A stretch of DNA of 64,000 bases, from NCBI GenBank assembly GCA_021292105.1, contig CM037868.1:35521876-35585875 (forward strand), in the 5' to 3' direction. The position numbers and the translations under genes were made by a program. Of the stretch, positions 11,691 to 23,639 are shown in pieces. The notes beneath the pieces were generated by a model, which saw nothing but the letters and a program-made list of their open reading frames with translations, did no database searches and was not told the origin of the DNA. Positions within the stretch are counted from its first letter, which is position 1, and every line of letters begins with the position of its first letter. This DNA comes from Anadara kagoshimensis. Lineage: Eukaryota; Mollusca; Bivalvia; Arcoida; Arcidae.

Positions 11691-11989
11691 TGCGAATATG
11701 TAAAAAGAGTATGTGTGGTGATCTTAAGTGCGGTTATGTACCCTATAACATATTTTCACCCGAATATACATTGTATTGTCAGATAAGCATTGGTAATCAA
11801 AATTATCTGCTTCAGAAACTTTTCAAAATTTAAAATCTAAAATTAAAATAAAAAATATAAATCATTTAAAGTATTGTCTTTGTTGGATCAGATAAAATGC
11901 ATTTAGGCTCTTCTTCATTTTAGCATCTTAAAATATTTGGATTTGCGCAATTTTGATCCGAGAACTATTGACAATGAATTTTATGTCGA

Positions 11990-12120
11990 AATGGCCTGGT
12001 CTGGTGTCGAAGTGAGACCAGGTGCTCCAGAAGAGTAAGCACCTTCTGTTTAGCTAACTACACCTACCACGTGTGTAATCAAAATTTTGTGAAAGGAACA
12101 TGGAACTATGGGACGTCAAA
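11990..12120 (-). repeat. family R repeat copy, inverted
   Basis: AAGTGAGACCAGGTGCTCCA, AGCTAACTACACCTACCACG and ATGGGACGTCAAATAT are the reverse complement of family R core motifs. The direct-orientation end motifs CTGGATTGTGATTCGGACAT (about 12215) and GATTGCGATTCTGACATGGA (about 12390) follow, so several fragments are packed into this intron. A further partial plus-strand copy is at about 12480-12620, just before exon 2. Confidence 0.6.
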
Positions 12121-12674
12121 TATATTCAGGGAAATTATTGTCTCAGAAATATTAAATTTATCAACCTGACGGTCATAAAACTAATTTGTCTATTTCAAAG
12201 TTGTTACTCTGCTTCTGGATTGTGATTCGGACATGCATTAGAATACTTTTTTTATTATAGATATGAATTAAAAATGCAATTTCATGTTATTCTCATCGAA
12301 ACTTAAATACCTTTTCCCAATGTCCTTTCATTGAAATTTTAGTACTTTTTGTCTTATATAAGTTCTATCAATTTGATGTTTTGTCTCTAGATTGCGATTC
12401 TGACATGGATTAGTACGTTTTTATTCCTTAAACAAGAAACTTGATACGACAAGTCAAAAAACGTTTTTCAATGTTCCTTTTATTCTTAACTTTGATTACA
12501 CAAGTAGTGGGTGTGGTTAGATAAACCTTCCATAGCATCCTCACTTCCCAGTGGAAGTTCACGTCTTAAGCTTATTCAACGATTTTGCTTTACTTTTGGG
12601 ATTGTGATTTGAGCACTATTATTATTTATTCCATAAACAATTATATTTATATACATAATAATATCATTTTTCAG

Positions 12675-12974
12675 TTGATTCCGCAAAAGTACTTCATTGT
12701 GAACTAAAAGTTGACCTAATGGGAGAAATATTTGTTGATTGGTCAGGATATAACAAACTTCTTGTATTGCTGGAAGGGCATGGATTTTCTAAGAGCGACA
12801 TAGCGGAATGCAAAAAAAGTGAGACAGCACTTTTTGAACATCTGGAAGCAAAGGGTCTTATTGAAGAAGGGAAATATGACATTCTTTTGAAGGTCCTTAA
12901 AGGATTAAACGAACCCGCTATCCAATTGATAAAGTCCTACCAGGTTAAATTTGAGGCAACATCTCATAATGAGG
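12675..12974 (+). CDS. sensor gene exon 2: death-fold (DED/DD-like) domain
   Basis: The acceptor ATTTTTCAG ends at 12674 and the donor GAGG|GTAAAT begins at 12975. The exon is phase 1 on both sides and encodes residues 7-107. From about residue 22 there is a compact helical domain: DWSGYNKLLVLLEG, then GFSKSDIAECKK, then ALFEHLEAKGLIEEGKYD and ILLKVLKGLNEPAIQLIKSY. The order (amphipathic helix, polar turn, LF-x-x-LE-x-x-GLI, long C-terminal helices) is typical of the death-fold superfamily and closest by eye to death effector domains. A death domain is the alternative, since the W-x-x-Y-x-x-L segment resembles DD helix 1-2. In known proteins such domains assemble signalling complexes by homotypic contact, and here it heads an NTPase. 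Subfamily not settled. Confidence 0.8.
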
Positions 12975-13028
12975 GTAAATACTGCTACTACTATCACAGG
13001 GTCATGTAGCTTAAACAAAGTTATATTG

Positions 13029-16000
13029 GGTACAGACAAACAACTTTGACCTGTCCGTATGACCTTCTATTTAATTTTTTATCAAGGATTAAGTATATCT
13101 ATATATAGGGAGCACAGGTTTTTATATTGTATACAGCATGAGATACACTCACCTTACACAGTGTACTGTGTATGTATTAACTTGGATCTTGACAGTACCC
13201 ATTTATTATTAGAAAGGAGGTTTTACCGGAATAATTGCGAAATTCCGGAATAGTTAGACACTTTACGTAATCTTTGGGAAAATCCGGAATCTTAAGACAA
13301 AAATCTGGAATAATAAGTCAAAATCCGAAAAAATTAGGCTATATTTTTTACGGTTAATTTTTTCGGAATCTAAAAATTTCCGGATTTTGTCTGATTATTC
13401 CGGATTTTGCCTAATTATTTCGGATTTCGCCTAATTATTTCAAATTTTGACTTATTATTCTGGAAAATGTCCACTTGTTACGGTATTTTAAAAAATTTAA
13501 ATGTTCAATTCGCGCTATTTTGTCTTCTTTCACCGACGTGCAAATAGTCACACTTTCAATGAACATGTGTAAGGGAAAAATACCTTACAAATACTTGTAA
13601 TAAATGGTCCGCCCTCGATCAGTCGCCATATTTAATTTGCTGTTATGGTGTTCAACGTGCCGATGTATTTATTTTAAATGTATTTAGTTTTCAGAACTAC
13701 TGTAAATAAAATATCAGTTATTTATTTATGAATCAATATGTCCTTTGTAAATAGGGACAAATTATATTATAAAATATAAATGTTTATTATACTCCCACAA
13801 ACAAAAAAATACAGTAGATTGATATTTATATTATCGTTTCGAGTGTAGATAATTTCGAAATAATGTACATTGAATAGGAAACTATAATGGTTTATTTTAT
13901 CCACATAGAATATTTTCGTAGGGTTATATTTTTTATATTCATTGCTAATATTTTACAGGTAAATATTGTTTATATACAATATTTTATGGATTAGCCATGA
14001 CATTTATTTCGCCGGATATATTTTACCATGAAAGCAAAAGCATATCATCCCGGACACTTTTCACCGGTTGAAAATTATCGATTACATAACCACCTGGCTG
14101 TAATGATTTGTATTTTCTTTATACCCTGTATGAACCTTGAACGCTTGATTTACACTATCCCGCGGATACTCCAAAGCCCATAATTTCTGATTTGCTATTG
14201 CTGTATAAATAATAGTGTAAATAGTTATTAATTTTCACAGTTCAATTGTTTCTGTTCATGATTATGTAATGTTCGTTCACATGTTCTGTTATATAATTAG
14301 TTAAATACATAATTATATAACTATATCTCATGTAATGGGATAACAATAAACGATTATGATGACATTAAAATACAGGTAAATTATAGGTAAAATTACAGAT
14401 AAAACACCCTTGAAAAAGCCCCTTAATCCCTATAGGTTAGGCGTTTGGGGACCACACCATTAATTAATTATACTAATGACATTTTAAAATTTTCACAGAT
14501 TATGAAGCAGGCGTGTTCATCGTTAAATTTAGTTTCTTGCTTTCTAGATCGGATGTTTTGTCGGTTATGACCGTTACTGGCACTGGTGGTTAACGTCATT
14601 AAATAACCATCTGCACACAGGATTTAAATTATTTCCCGGTAAAAACGATACAAAATACAAATGTTGCTGCTAATATATAAACAAGGAAGGTTTTTTCAGA
14701 TTAAAGGTCGTTATGGTCTTCGATTAACCTGAAGCCAAAGTCCGATTGAAATATGGCAATATATAACACTGTGCATATCGCCACGAGATGGGACCGACCT
14801 TGTTTTAAACATATAGTACAAGGGAAACGTCAACATAGAACACTGTTGTGACCGATATGGTAATAGTTTTATGAAAAGAAAATCCAAAAGAGCGACCAGT
14901 CATGAATTAATGATTGTAAAGTAACGCTCAGACTGATGGCTAAATGGGTCATGATTATGGACCTCTTCTCCGATTATATAATCATGCAATATCGACAAAT
15001 TTATAAACGTCTGTTTGTGGAAAATGTTTCGATTGGCAAAACAATCTCAGGGAATATATTTTTTAATTAGATCCAAGGTCTTCACATGAAGACGATAGTG
15101 CAGACAGATTTACTAGTTTTACTTGATGAAATGGTGGTTTATTTATTTATTTTTTTTACAAATTTCTTAGCAGCGAAGTCATAAAATAAGAAATATTAAA
15201 TCATGACAGTTTAAAAACTGACGTGTGTAATTCAAAGATGAAGTCATCTCTCCTTCACAAACCCCTCTATCATATTTATTTATTTATTTATTTATTTGAA
15301 TGCACACGGGTTTTAATTGGTAAAAGTTGTCAAAAATGCAGCAATCTCTCCGTCACTAACCCCCTCCCTCTCTATAATATTTATTTATTTGTTTGAATAC
15401 ACACTGGTAAATATTGGTAAAAGTTGTCATATCATGCAACAGAGATTGGGAAGAAGATTACCTCGTTCAGTTTCCATTCAAATAAATCTAGGTAATTATT
15501 AGATTAACACAATTCCGGTAAATTTTTCACGTAGAATATACTAATCGTCTGCCACGATTAAAAGTTTAAAATTTGCTTTCGTTATCAATAGTTACGTACC
15601 ATTAGGTTGTTTGTGAAGTATGCCGCTGATAATTAATTAGTAACAGTGATACGTTTATGATACTTAATTTACATCTTCCTAATTTTAACGACAAGTAGTC
15701 ACATTGCAACTACATTAAAATAAATAAAAAAATAAATATGAGCCCTCTATTCAATATCTTTATGTTGTCTGAAAATATTGTAATGAGAGTATTTTTAATT
15801 TAAACATATCAGGGGAGGATCCAGAGTCTTTTTGAATGTGGGGAGGGGCACAAGTTCGCGCTGAAGACACAATTTTTTTGGAAGGCCTGGGAGCATGTTT
15901 CCCCTTAAAAATTTCGCTTTTTCAGGACATATGATGCGATTTCCTGCATTTAGAACCATGTCGTATGTCCTTTTAACCTTACATTCAAAGTAGATCTAAG

Positions 16001-17030
16001 CGAGGTAAAGAACTAATCAGCCTTTTTCAAAAATTTTAACATTGACGGCAGACCGACAGGAGTTATGAGTGTCAATGAGTTCAAAAAGTGATGAAGGTGT
16101 ATATAGATGGTGGCATATAAATGGATAAAGCAATTTACTTGATTTTATCCACATACCTGTATCAGTATATCGATATTTCTTTATCATAGGTATTATGTCA
16201 TATAACACCGTTTTTTACGTAAAAAATTGTTTTTAATAAAAGTTAAAGTAGTCCAAAAATGTTATTAAATAAATTTGTTTTTCCCTCTTTGTCTATATTG
16301 AAAGCTTAAATATTTCGAACATAAAAAGTCCAAAGATCTCATTAATTACAAACATCATACTTATACTTTTTCATACTTTTTCATGATATGAGGAATAAAT
16401 TAATGTATTTCAATACTTTATTAAGAAATTAAATTTATTCTTCATAAATCTTTGTTAGCTTCAGTACGATATCAACACCATAAATCCGCGCATGCGCACA
16501 TGCGTTCGAACGGAAAGCCTCTGTATGAAAGAAGTCGACCGCTGTTCAGAGCATAATGATAGATAGTTTTAGGTATTTTCCCCCTTACACAATTTTCTTG
16601 AAAGTGTGGCTATTTGCACGTCGGCGAAAAAAGACAAAATGGCGCGAATTGAAAATTTAAATTTTTTATATACTTTACCGTAATAATTGGACATTTTCCG
16701 GAATAATTTGTCAAAATCAGAAATAATTAGGCAAAGACCAAAATAATTAAAATATAGCCTATATATTCCGGATTTTGACCGATTATTCCGGATTTTGTCT
16801 GAATATTTCAGATTTTGCCTCATTATTTCGGATTTTGACTTATTATTCCGGATTTTTGTCTTAAGATTCTGGATTTTCCCAAAGATAACGGAAAGTGTCT
16901 AACTATTCCGGAATTTTGCAATTATTCCGGTAAAACCTCCTTTTAGTGTATTGGTCGGACCCGCCTATATGAATATTCCTAATGAAAGTCAAGCCGACAG
17001 GTCAAAGTTGTGTGCCTATACTATTAGTAC
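13029..17030. mobile_element. MITE family B copy split by a nested element (intron 2)
   Basis: The left half starts TACAGACAAACAACTTTGAC (13029 on) and keeps the family order through CTATATATAGGGAGCACAGG to ACAGTACCCATTTATT (about 13207). The right half resumes at about 16948 (TGTATTGGTCGGACCC) and ends GGTCAAAGTTGTGTGCCTATA at 17030. The intact copies at 6108 and 17073 show that these halves were contiguous. The 3.7-kb element between them inserted later. Confidence 0.75.
13208..16947. mobile_element. long-TIR (foldback-like) element, about 3.7 kb, no transposase
   Basis: The left end reads AAAGGAGGTTTTACCGGAAT and the right end ATTCCGGTAAAACCTCCTTT. The inverted repeats extend about 370 bp: GACGTGCAAATAGTCACACT near 13536 pairs with AGTGTGGCTATTTGCACGTC near 16603. 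Inside each arm, CCGGATTTTG...TTATT motifs repeat every 20-25 bp. The 3-kb core (13590-16570) has only short frames and no recognisable transposase, so it is non-autonomous. Edges are good to a few bases. A TKTATT target duplication is possible but has a mismatch. Confidence 0.7.
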
Positions 17031-17072
17031 TACTATTCTACTACTAATAATAATAATATTAATAAATTTAAT

Positions 17073-17303
17073 ATAGGCAAACAACATTGACCTGTGCCTT
17101 ACCTTTAATTAGCAATATTCATATATGAGGGTCCAACCAATGCATGGGTAGAACTAGAATTTGCATTCACTAATGTGTACACAAGATACATTGTTAGAGT
17201 TGACATTACAAGTCAAGATAAACCCCTAGTGAAGAGAAACTCGTCCATAACAAATATTTAAGTAAAACGCCAAGCGGACAGGTCATTGTTGTTTGCCTAT
17301 ACC
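17073..17303. mobile_element. MITE family B, complete copy (intron 2)
   Basis: TATAGGCAAACAACATTGAC at the left is mirrored by GTCATTGTTGTTTGCCTATA at the right. It is about 231 bp, the same length as the copy at 6108. It lies only 43 bp from the end of the interrupted copy. No coding content. The following 17304-17941 holds nothing that I can name. Confidence 0.8.
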
Positions 17304-17941
17304 TCTTCAAAGTCAATCTTAATTATCCTTATGTGCTATCTATTTGTTGTTTGTACTTTTTAAACACTATTTTATATTCCGTATCATATATTTATCATAC
17401 TTGAATGATACCATTTATTATACTGTATACACAATATAATAAAAACTAACATACTAATATATTTCCACTTCACAATCCTTAATTTGCCGCCTACCTTTTA
17501 ATCACAAATCAAAGGTGAATTCATTATAATCAAACTGAATAGTGTAAATCTGTTTCTTTATAATGGTTTACTGTTATATTTCTGACAATAATACAATTAT
17601 TGCCTACTGAGATTGTGATATCCTTGGTGAAATTGAGAATACAATGAATATGGACATAGAAACACAATGCATACAGAGACACCATGCTTTTTAACAATAT
17701 TGTGCTGGCGGCTATAAAACTATTTGAGCCTAGGCTTGCAATCTCTGTGTCAGAAACTTATATGTTTGCAGCTTACTTTGGTGTATAAAGTTCCCGTAGT
17801 TGCAACAAACTGTTTCATACCTTAATAATTGTGAAATAAAAACATCATATGCAGCTGAAACAGGTATATTGCTGAATAGGAAAAGGAAGATAGCAATAGA
17901 AAATTGAAGTTCTCAAATAAACATAAACATATTTTTATTAG

Positions 17942-18025
17942 ATGCTGGTAAAAAAAGACGACACGAAAATGATGAACCCGTGCCAAGCTGCTCGAAAGTA
18001 CAGAAAACCGAGCAAGTTAACAAAG
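17942..18025 (+). CDS. sensor gene exon 3: basic linker
   Basis: The acceptor TTTTTATTAG ends at 17941 and the donor AAAG|GTAAAT begins at 18026. The exon is 84 nt and phase 1 on both sides, and it joins exon 2 in frame (G+AT gives Asp107). It encodes a hydrophilic segment with GKKRRH at residues 109-114, then acidic and polar residues ending EQVNK. The KKRR cluster could be a nuclear localisation signal or simply a charged hinge between the death-fold and NTPase domains. The exon is short, so the call rests on splice sites and phase agreement. Confidence 0.65.
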
Positions 18026-18176
18026 GTAAATATCTATTTTATTAAAATCAATAAATAGCATACGAGAGAGAGTCAATAAGTAACCACCTATCCCCTTATC
18101 CATTGTCTGACATGAACAGGATTGTCGCGCTTTTTCAATGTAACAATATTTCACGTGCATTGAGTCATTCTCTGAT

Positions 18177-18284
<108 letters not shown>

Positions 18285-18814
18285 GGTCCGTCCAGAAAGT
18301 TTGGCACCCCATTATACAATCTTTTTAAAACAACAGTTTTGACGGTTTTAGTGCTTGATGTCTTGTTACCTTATATTTGTCGAAGGACTATTTTTATATA
18401 CTACCTAGAATGTTTTTCAAATGACATAACTGATAAAAGGATCAATTTTAGTTTTAGTTAGCTGATAGCGATAAAACAAGTTTAAAAATTTGGGGGAAAA
18501 TCCAATTTCTTCATGTGTGGACTAAATGGATAGAAAATACTAAAACTTTCTGTAATACTTAATTTCATGTAATTATCAAGCACTTTAAAGGGTAAACATG
18601 GATCAGGAATCAATTTACTCCATATTTGAAGAAATTTGATTTTTTCCAGATCTTGTTTTAATTAAACCAGATTTCGGTTGGTGTCGAAATTAATAATCAT
18701 GATTTTATTGATCGAAATGAAAACCCTGACAGAGGTGAGTAACCTGTTTCAGCTACGCCATAATACTTTGTATCTGGTTTTCACATTTATGAAAAATTTT
18801 TATTTTTATTTAAG

Positions 18815-18856
18815 CTACGAGTACTACATCATTAAGAGTTAGATCTAAGGCAGAAG
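18815..18856 (+). CDS. sensor gene exon 4: short linker
   Basis: The acceptor TTTTTATTTAAG ends at 18814 and the donor GAAG|GTAAGT begins at 18857. It is 42 nt, phase 1 on both sides, and encodes a Ser/Thr- and Arg-rich stretch (ATSTTSLRVRSKAE, residues 135-148). It keeps the frame from exon 3 to exon 5. Because of its size it could be an alternative or skipped exon, and skipping leaves the frame open since all flanking phases are 1. Confidence 0.55.
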
Positions 18857-18889
18857 GTAAGTTTTTTATACATACATGCAGCAAAATGT

Positions 18890-19350
18890 AACTGGTTAAA
18901 AACAATTTCACAAGTGACGGGTGTAACTAGCTGGACAAAAGGTAATTACTTATCATTTCGGTTGACTGGATCTCACTTCCCTGGTGAAAGTTTTTAAAGC
19001 ATTGACCTTTAATTTGGCAAGAGATTATCCACAGCTGTAGTCAAAAAATCTTTTGTCAACTCAATAGACTCTGTCAAAAATAATCAAAACTAAAATGTTT
19101 TTATTGTAATAATAATTTTGAGACGCTGTAACAAACAACAAACTTAAAGGTGTCATTTATTTAAATTATAAAAAACACTGATCCATGTCCAAACCACAAT
19201 CGAGAAGTTTACAACTTTGAAACCGACAAGTTAGGTTTCACACGTGAACTTTCACCAGGGAAGTGAGGCCGGGTGCTAAAGAAGGGTAAGTCTCTCCTGT
19301 TAAGCTAGTAACACCCGCCACATGAACAATCAAAAAAGAATGAAAGGAAG
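18890..19350. repeat. family R repeat copies in intron 4 (one direct, one inverted)
   Basis: About 18890-19010 carries CACAAGTGACGGGTGTAACT and CTCACTTCCCTGGTGAAAGT in direct orientation. About 19190-19350 carries the reverse complement (CACGTGAACTTTCACCAGGG, AGTGAGGCCGGGTGCT, GCTAGTAACACCCGCCACAT). The pair could fold into a stem in the pre-mRNA. 19351-20160 has no gene; 20036-20092 is an AAAT-rich low-complexity tract. Confidence 0.6.
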
Positions 19351-20164
19351 GGGAATTAAGCCCGTTTCAATCACATTTCCTTAATCTTTAATGTTTTGCA
19401 ATAAAAAAGTTTATAAAAATATAACAAAGAGTTAATATTTTTTTCAATATCTGCTCATCTAAGATAGGTTTATCTGCCATGTAAGAAATGCCTATCTGAC
19501 TTGAACACGTGACATTTAGTGGCGTCGTAATCGAAAGAGAACTATTAGATGTCATCATTTGGGTACGACATTTTGCGGTAAAATGACACAAAATTATTCA
19601 AAATTTAGAATTTTTTAGTGTATTTCGAATGTTTATTCTTGGGGTTTAGAATATATAATTTTGTTAAGCAGTTTATACATTTTGTACGTTATAATACATT
19701 TCGTATAAACTAAAATCAGATACATTCTTCACGATGGTGATGCTTATTTTAATGTAGAACGTTGAATAACAAAGTCATGGCGTTGATGTCTATGCAAGCC
19801 TGGTCCTTGACTATAATGTTCAACCCCTGGAGTTAGAAAACCGTATCCTGCATAGATACTCAAAATCGATACGTATAGTCTAAACGTGTGGCAAACGTAA
19901 ATCTGTGGATAAACGAAAGACGGATATTAGTATATTAGTAATTATCGTTTCGATAAACAATATATCATTTCACGTTACCGACAAAACATCTGTTATCTCT
20001 CTATCTGGCATTTAATTGTGGAAACAGGAACTTAAAAAAATTAATAAATAAATAAAATAAATAAATAAATAAAAAAATAAAATAAAAAAACAGTATTCGA
20101 AATGAACATAAGGTCTGCATTTCAAACATCACTATTCAAAAGACCTTGGTAACAATGTTTTGTT

Positions 20165-20400
20165 CATCCATGGAGTTTATTAACGTCCCAATCAAGAATA
20201 TTTCACTTATATCGATACGTCGCCAGCTATAAACGAAGGTAAAAAATTATGCCCGTGCGTTGTGCTGTTGGTATTATATATACATCAGGTTCTTTATCGT
20301 GACACGCCTACTGTGACATGGAATCTCGTTTATTTTAAGTTCACGCTCGAAAAAAAAAGTTTTCTTTCGTCATGTCGAACACTTCTCCAAATTTAGACCT
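20165..20400 (-). mobile_element. SINE copy, head truncated (intron 4)
   Basis: The body motifs AACGTCCCAATCAAGAATAT, TTTCACTTATATCGATACGT, CGCCAGCTATAAACGAAGGT and CTCGTTTATTTTAAGTTC are in the usual order. The tRNA-like head is missing after about 20400. It matches the minus orientation of the copy at 45127-45460. Confidence 0.8.
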
Positions 20401-20639
20401 TTACCTCAATTATGACAAAAACGAAAGCCTAGAATTTAATTTGTATGACAACGTTAATTTTTCTATTGTCAACTTTTTAATGCAGCAATATATAAGCTTC
20501 TTCTGCTAATGGTGTATTTGTTTCACAATCAATACGCTATGTAAAAGCTTGTTCCCTCTAAGGGACCTTTATATAACTAAACAAGCTACTTAAAATACAA
20601 ATGCACATTGTTAAGAAAGGGTGTTTGAAGTCTAGGCCT

Positions 20640-21130
20640 CCCTGGTGGAAGTTCATTTGTCGTCATTATTTCTCTGGTGAACGTTAACGTTTGTAACCTA
20701 ACTTGTCAGTTCAAAGTTTTTACTTCGCTTCTGGATTGTGATTCGGACATGGATTTGTATGTTTGTTTTTTATTACAGCTTGTTCCTACAACGGGATCTT
20801 TATACAATGAAGTAAGCTACTTACAAATAAATTGTTGATAAAGGGATATTGCAGGTCTAAGCTTATCTGGGTCCTTAAAAGTTTTAAAGGCCATCATCAA
20901 CAGTATTGTTGACAAGTTTGATGTCTCTGCGCCCAGGATTGTCCTGAATGTATTTGACGTCCCATAGTTTCATGTACCTTTCTCACAATTTTGATTACAC
21001 ACGCGGAGAGTGTAACTAGCTCAACAGCAGGTGCACCCGGTCTCATTTCTCTAACCTAATTATCTAACTTAATTTGTCAGTTTCAAAGGTTTTACTTTGC
21101 CTTTGGATTTTGATTCAAACATGGATAAGT
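20640..21130 (+). repeat. two family R repeat copies (intron 4)
   Basis: CTTCTGGATTGTGATTCGGA near 20725 ends the first, and ATTTTGATTACACACGCGGA...AGTGTAACTAGCTCAACAGC marks the second, ending TTTGATTCAAACATGGATAA near 21115. They also share a CTTGTTCC...ACGGGATCTTTATA block (20550 and 20780). Confidence 0.6.
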
Positions 21131-21261
21131 ATGTTTGTTTTTTATGGAAAGTATGGTTCAAAATGCTATACAAAATCTAATCTCATTGAAACTTACTTTT
21201 CAAATGTATCATCATTGACATTTTAGTACTTTTGGTCTAATAGTAATTCTATCAATTTCAG

Positions 21262-22607
21262 ATAGAACGTTGAAAAGGATGCATGAACAAAGGGAATCGA
21301 AAACATTTGTACCAACACAAGCAGTAACAAAAGGTCAGTCATTATTGAAAAATAATAAGATTGCTATTTTTTCTGGACTTGCTGGAGACGGGAAGACTGA
21401 AAATGCCTTGTTTATTATGAACCAGTTGTGGCTGGAAAATCCAGATGCTATTTATATAAAAATGGATTCTATATCAGAGTGGCAACATGTGGATCCTAAT
21501 GTAGAGTCTGTAGTTCTGTTAGATGACTGTTTGGGTAAAACTAATGGAGATACAGATGTTATAAACAATACAGAAAAATGGAAAGACATTTATTCATGTA
21601 TAAAACAGGGGAAAATCCGATTGATCATGACAATACGGCAACATATTTATATAAAATATTGTACAAAACTTGAAAATGCAGGTATTGAATTGTTTATGAA
21701 AAGAAATGTTATTGATATGACAAACGAAGAATTTTGTTTGTCTGAAGAAATTAAAAGGGAAATGTTATTTAAACATTGTCAAAACCGACAAATTGAAATA
21801 GTTGATAGTTTTGTACGTACAGATGATAAAGGGTTGAAACTGGATGAGTTTACTGTAGATGAAATCGTTCAAAGCAATTCAGTCATTGGGTTCCCTTATA
21901 CATGTTTTCTTTTCTGTTGCCATTCAAAATACACAAAACAGGGGGCAAAGTTTTTTGAGAAGCCATTAGAAATACTTAAAATGGACATTGACGATCTTGC
22001 AAACAGCAAGACAAAAGATGAAAGAATACAGTATTGTCTTATGTCATACATGTTGTTAAATAGGGGTCGAATAAACTTAAAGAATATGAATCACGAACTC
22101 TTTGACAATGTTGTTAAATCTTTAGGAATAAATTCGCCTACAGAAAGAGAAAGAAAAGAAGCTACTGAGTTACTAAGTCATAGGTTCATAGTTGGAGAAT
22201 ACCCATGGTTTTCTTTCAAACATCAGACAATTAACGAATGCGTTGCATTATCTTTTAAGGATGACAATATTGCATTGTTGTTACAAACCTGTAGTTTAGC
22301 TTTCATATCTGAGTTTGTAAGACCAGCTAATTATAAAAAAGTTGAAGGAGAGGAATGTATTATATTACAAGCAGATGATTATAGGCATATTGTTCAAAGA
22401 ATATCAGAATCTCTTCGAATAACGGATGAAGTATATATAATTATTATGTGGTGGAGGAATCATCCTTTAATGGATGATTGCGGTTTTGTTGATTCATTCG
22501 TGGATGTTTTAAAATCAAACGAATCATGCAGAGAATTAATAAAGGATAGTAATAGTCTATTTTTTGGAACTTTACATTTTGAAAAAATCTTTCTAATAGA
22601 CAGGCTA
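21262..22607 (+). CDS. sensor gene exon 5, part 1: nSTAND3-like P-loop NTPase
   Basis: The acceptor ATCAATTTCAG ends at 21261, and the frame joins exon 4 (G+AT gives Asp149). The exon encodes residues 149-597. FVPTQAV then LLKNNKIAIFSG leads to Walker A GLAGDGKT at residues 187-194. The Walker B-like strand is VVLLDD at 232-237. IRLIMTIRQ (sensor-type Arg274) and a GFP motif in VIGFPYTCFLF (358-360) follow, with FFEKPLEILKMDID and a helical stretch of the winged-helix type. This order matches STAND NTPases, most closely metazoan nSTAND3 proteins, which act as nucleotide-dependent switches between signalling and sensing domains. In the genome as assembled, the frame runs 60 nt into the inserted element and stops at TAG 22665-22667, giving 616 residues if unspliced. 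Confidence 0.9.
22602..22607. repeat. target-site duplication, left copy
   Basis: AGGCTA (codons Arg-Leu) directly precedes the element's TGTTAC end. The identical AGGCTA at 28549-28554 directly follows its GTAACA end. It shows a clean transposition event into coding sequence. Confidence 0.85.
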
Positions 22608-22623
22608 TGTTACAACGCATTTG

Positions 22624-22629
22624 GTAACA
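22624..22629 (+). promoter_or_regulatory. putative 5' splice site inside the element's left TIR
   Basis: GCATTTG|GTAACA puts a GT donor after the first base of a codon in the host frame (phase 1). A second identical site 18 bp further (22642) is also phase 1. The match to a metazoan donor is moderate (GTAA kept, position +5 is C). Confidence 0.4.
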
Positions 22630-22639
22630 AAAACGCATT

Positions 22640-23455
22640 TGGTAACAAAAATTTAAACAACTTCTAGAAATAAAATACACGGCATCTGAGTGTCATTCGG
22701 AGTTGTAGATATGAAAAATAGTAGATATCTGATGAGATATCACCAAAATTTAACAGATATCCAACTTTTCCCGAAAACGCATTTGGTAACAAAAGTATGT
22801 TCAACGTGAAACGCATTTGGTAACAAAAACTTAAACAACTTCTAGAAATAAAATACAGCATCTGAGTGTCAGTCGGAGTTGTAGATATGACAAATAGTAG
22901 ATATCTGATGAGATATCACCAAAATTTAACAGATATCCAACTTTTCCCGAAAACGCATTTGGTAACAAAAGTATGTTCAACGTGAAACGCATTTGGTAAC
23001 AAAAACTTAAACAACTTCTAGAAATAAAATACACGGCATCTGAGTGTCAGTCGGAGTTGTAGATATGACAAATAGTAGATATCTGATGAGATATCACCAA
23101 AATTTAACAGATATCCTACTTTTCCCTAAAACGCATTTGGTAACAAAAGTATGTTCGACCTGAAACGCATTTGGTAACAAAAACTTAAACAACTTCTAGA
23201 AATAAAATACACGGCATCTGAGTGTCAGTCGGAGTTGTAGATATGACAAATAGTAGATATCTGATGAGATATCACCAAAATTTAACAGATATCCTACTTT
23301 TCCCTAAAACGCATTTGGTAACAAAAGTATGTTCGACCTGAAACGCATTTGGTAACAAAAATTTAAACAACTTCTAGAAATAAAATACACGGCATCTGAG
23401 TGTCAGTCGGAGTTGTAGATATGACAAATAGTAGATATCTGATGAGATATCATAA
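22640..23455 (+). repeat. 178-bp tandem array, left arm of the foldback element
   Basis: Units begin GTAACAAAAACTTAAACAAC at about 22640, 22818, 22994, 23172 and 23350 (periods 178, 176, 178, 178). Each carries CTTCTAGAAATAAAATACAC, that is a TAG stop plus an AATAAA polyadenylation hexamer, and two AACGCATTTGGTAACAAA blocks. In the first unit AATAAA (22669-22674) follows the in-frame stop by one base. Confidence 0.95.
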
Positions 23456-23639
23456 AAAACAAAGAGATATCAAACTTTTACTGACTTTAACCTTTAATCC
23501 TGACTCCATTATAGGAAACATCAAAATTAAAATAAAAGAAATCATGTCAAAATGTTTACATATAGACAAGACAGAGCAATTAAAGGCTTAAATGGCAAAG
23601 TAGGTCATGACATTGACCTTTGATCTTAGGTATATCTTC

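Noticed and set aside
18285-18310. Mariner-like terminus GGTCCGTCCAGAAAGTTTGG after the TA tract
   Set aside because: No inverted partner was found within several kilobases, so no element could be delimited.
20779-20811. Mini-exon between TTTTTATTACAG and GAAGTAAGC in intron 4
   Set aside because: Its length would break the phase 1 pattern, and the text is part of a repeated block also present near 20550.
22444-23034. Minus-strand frames with FISRSCL-FCYQMRF repeats
   Set aside because: They arise from the 178-bp tandem units and end at array boundaries. No initiation or splice context.
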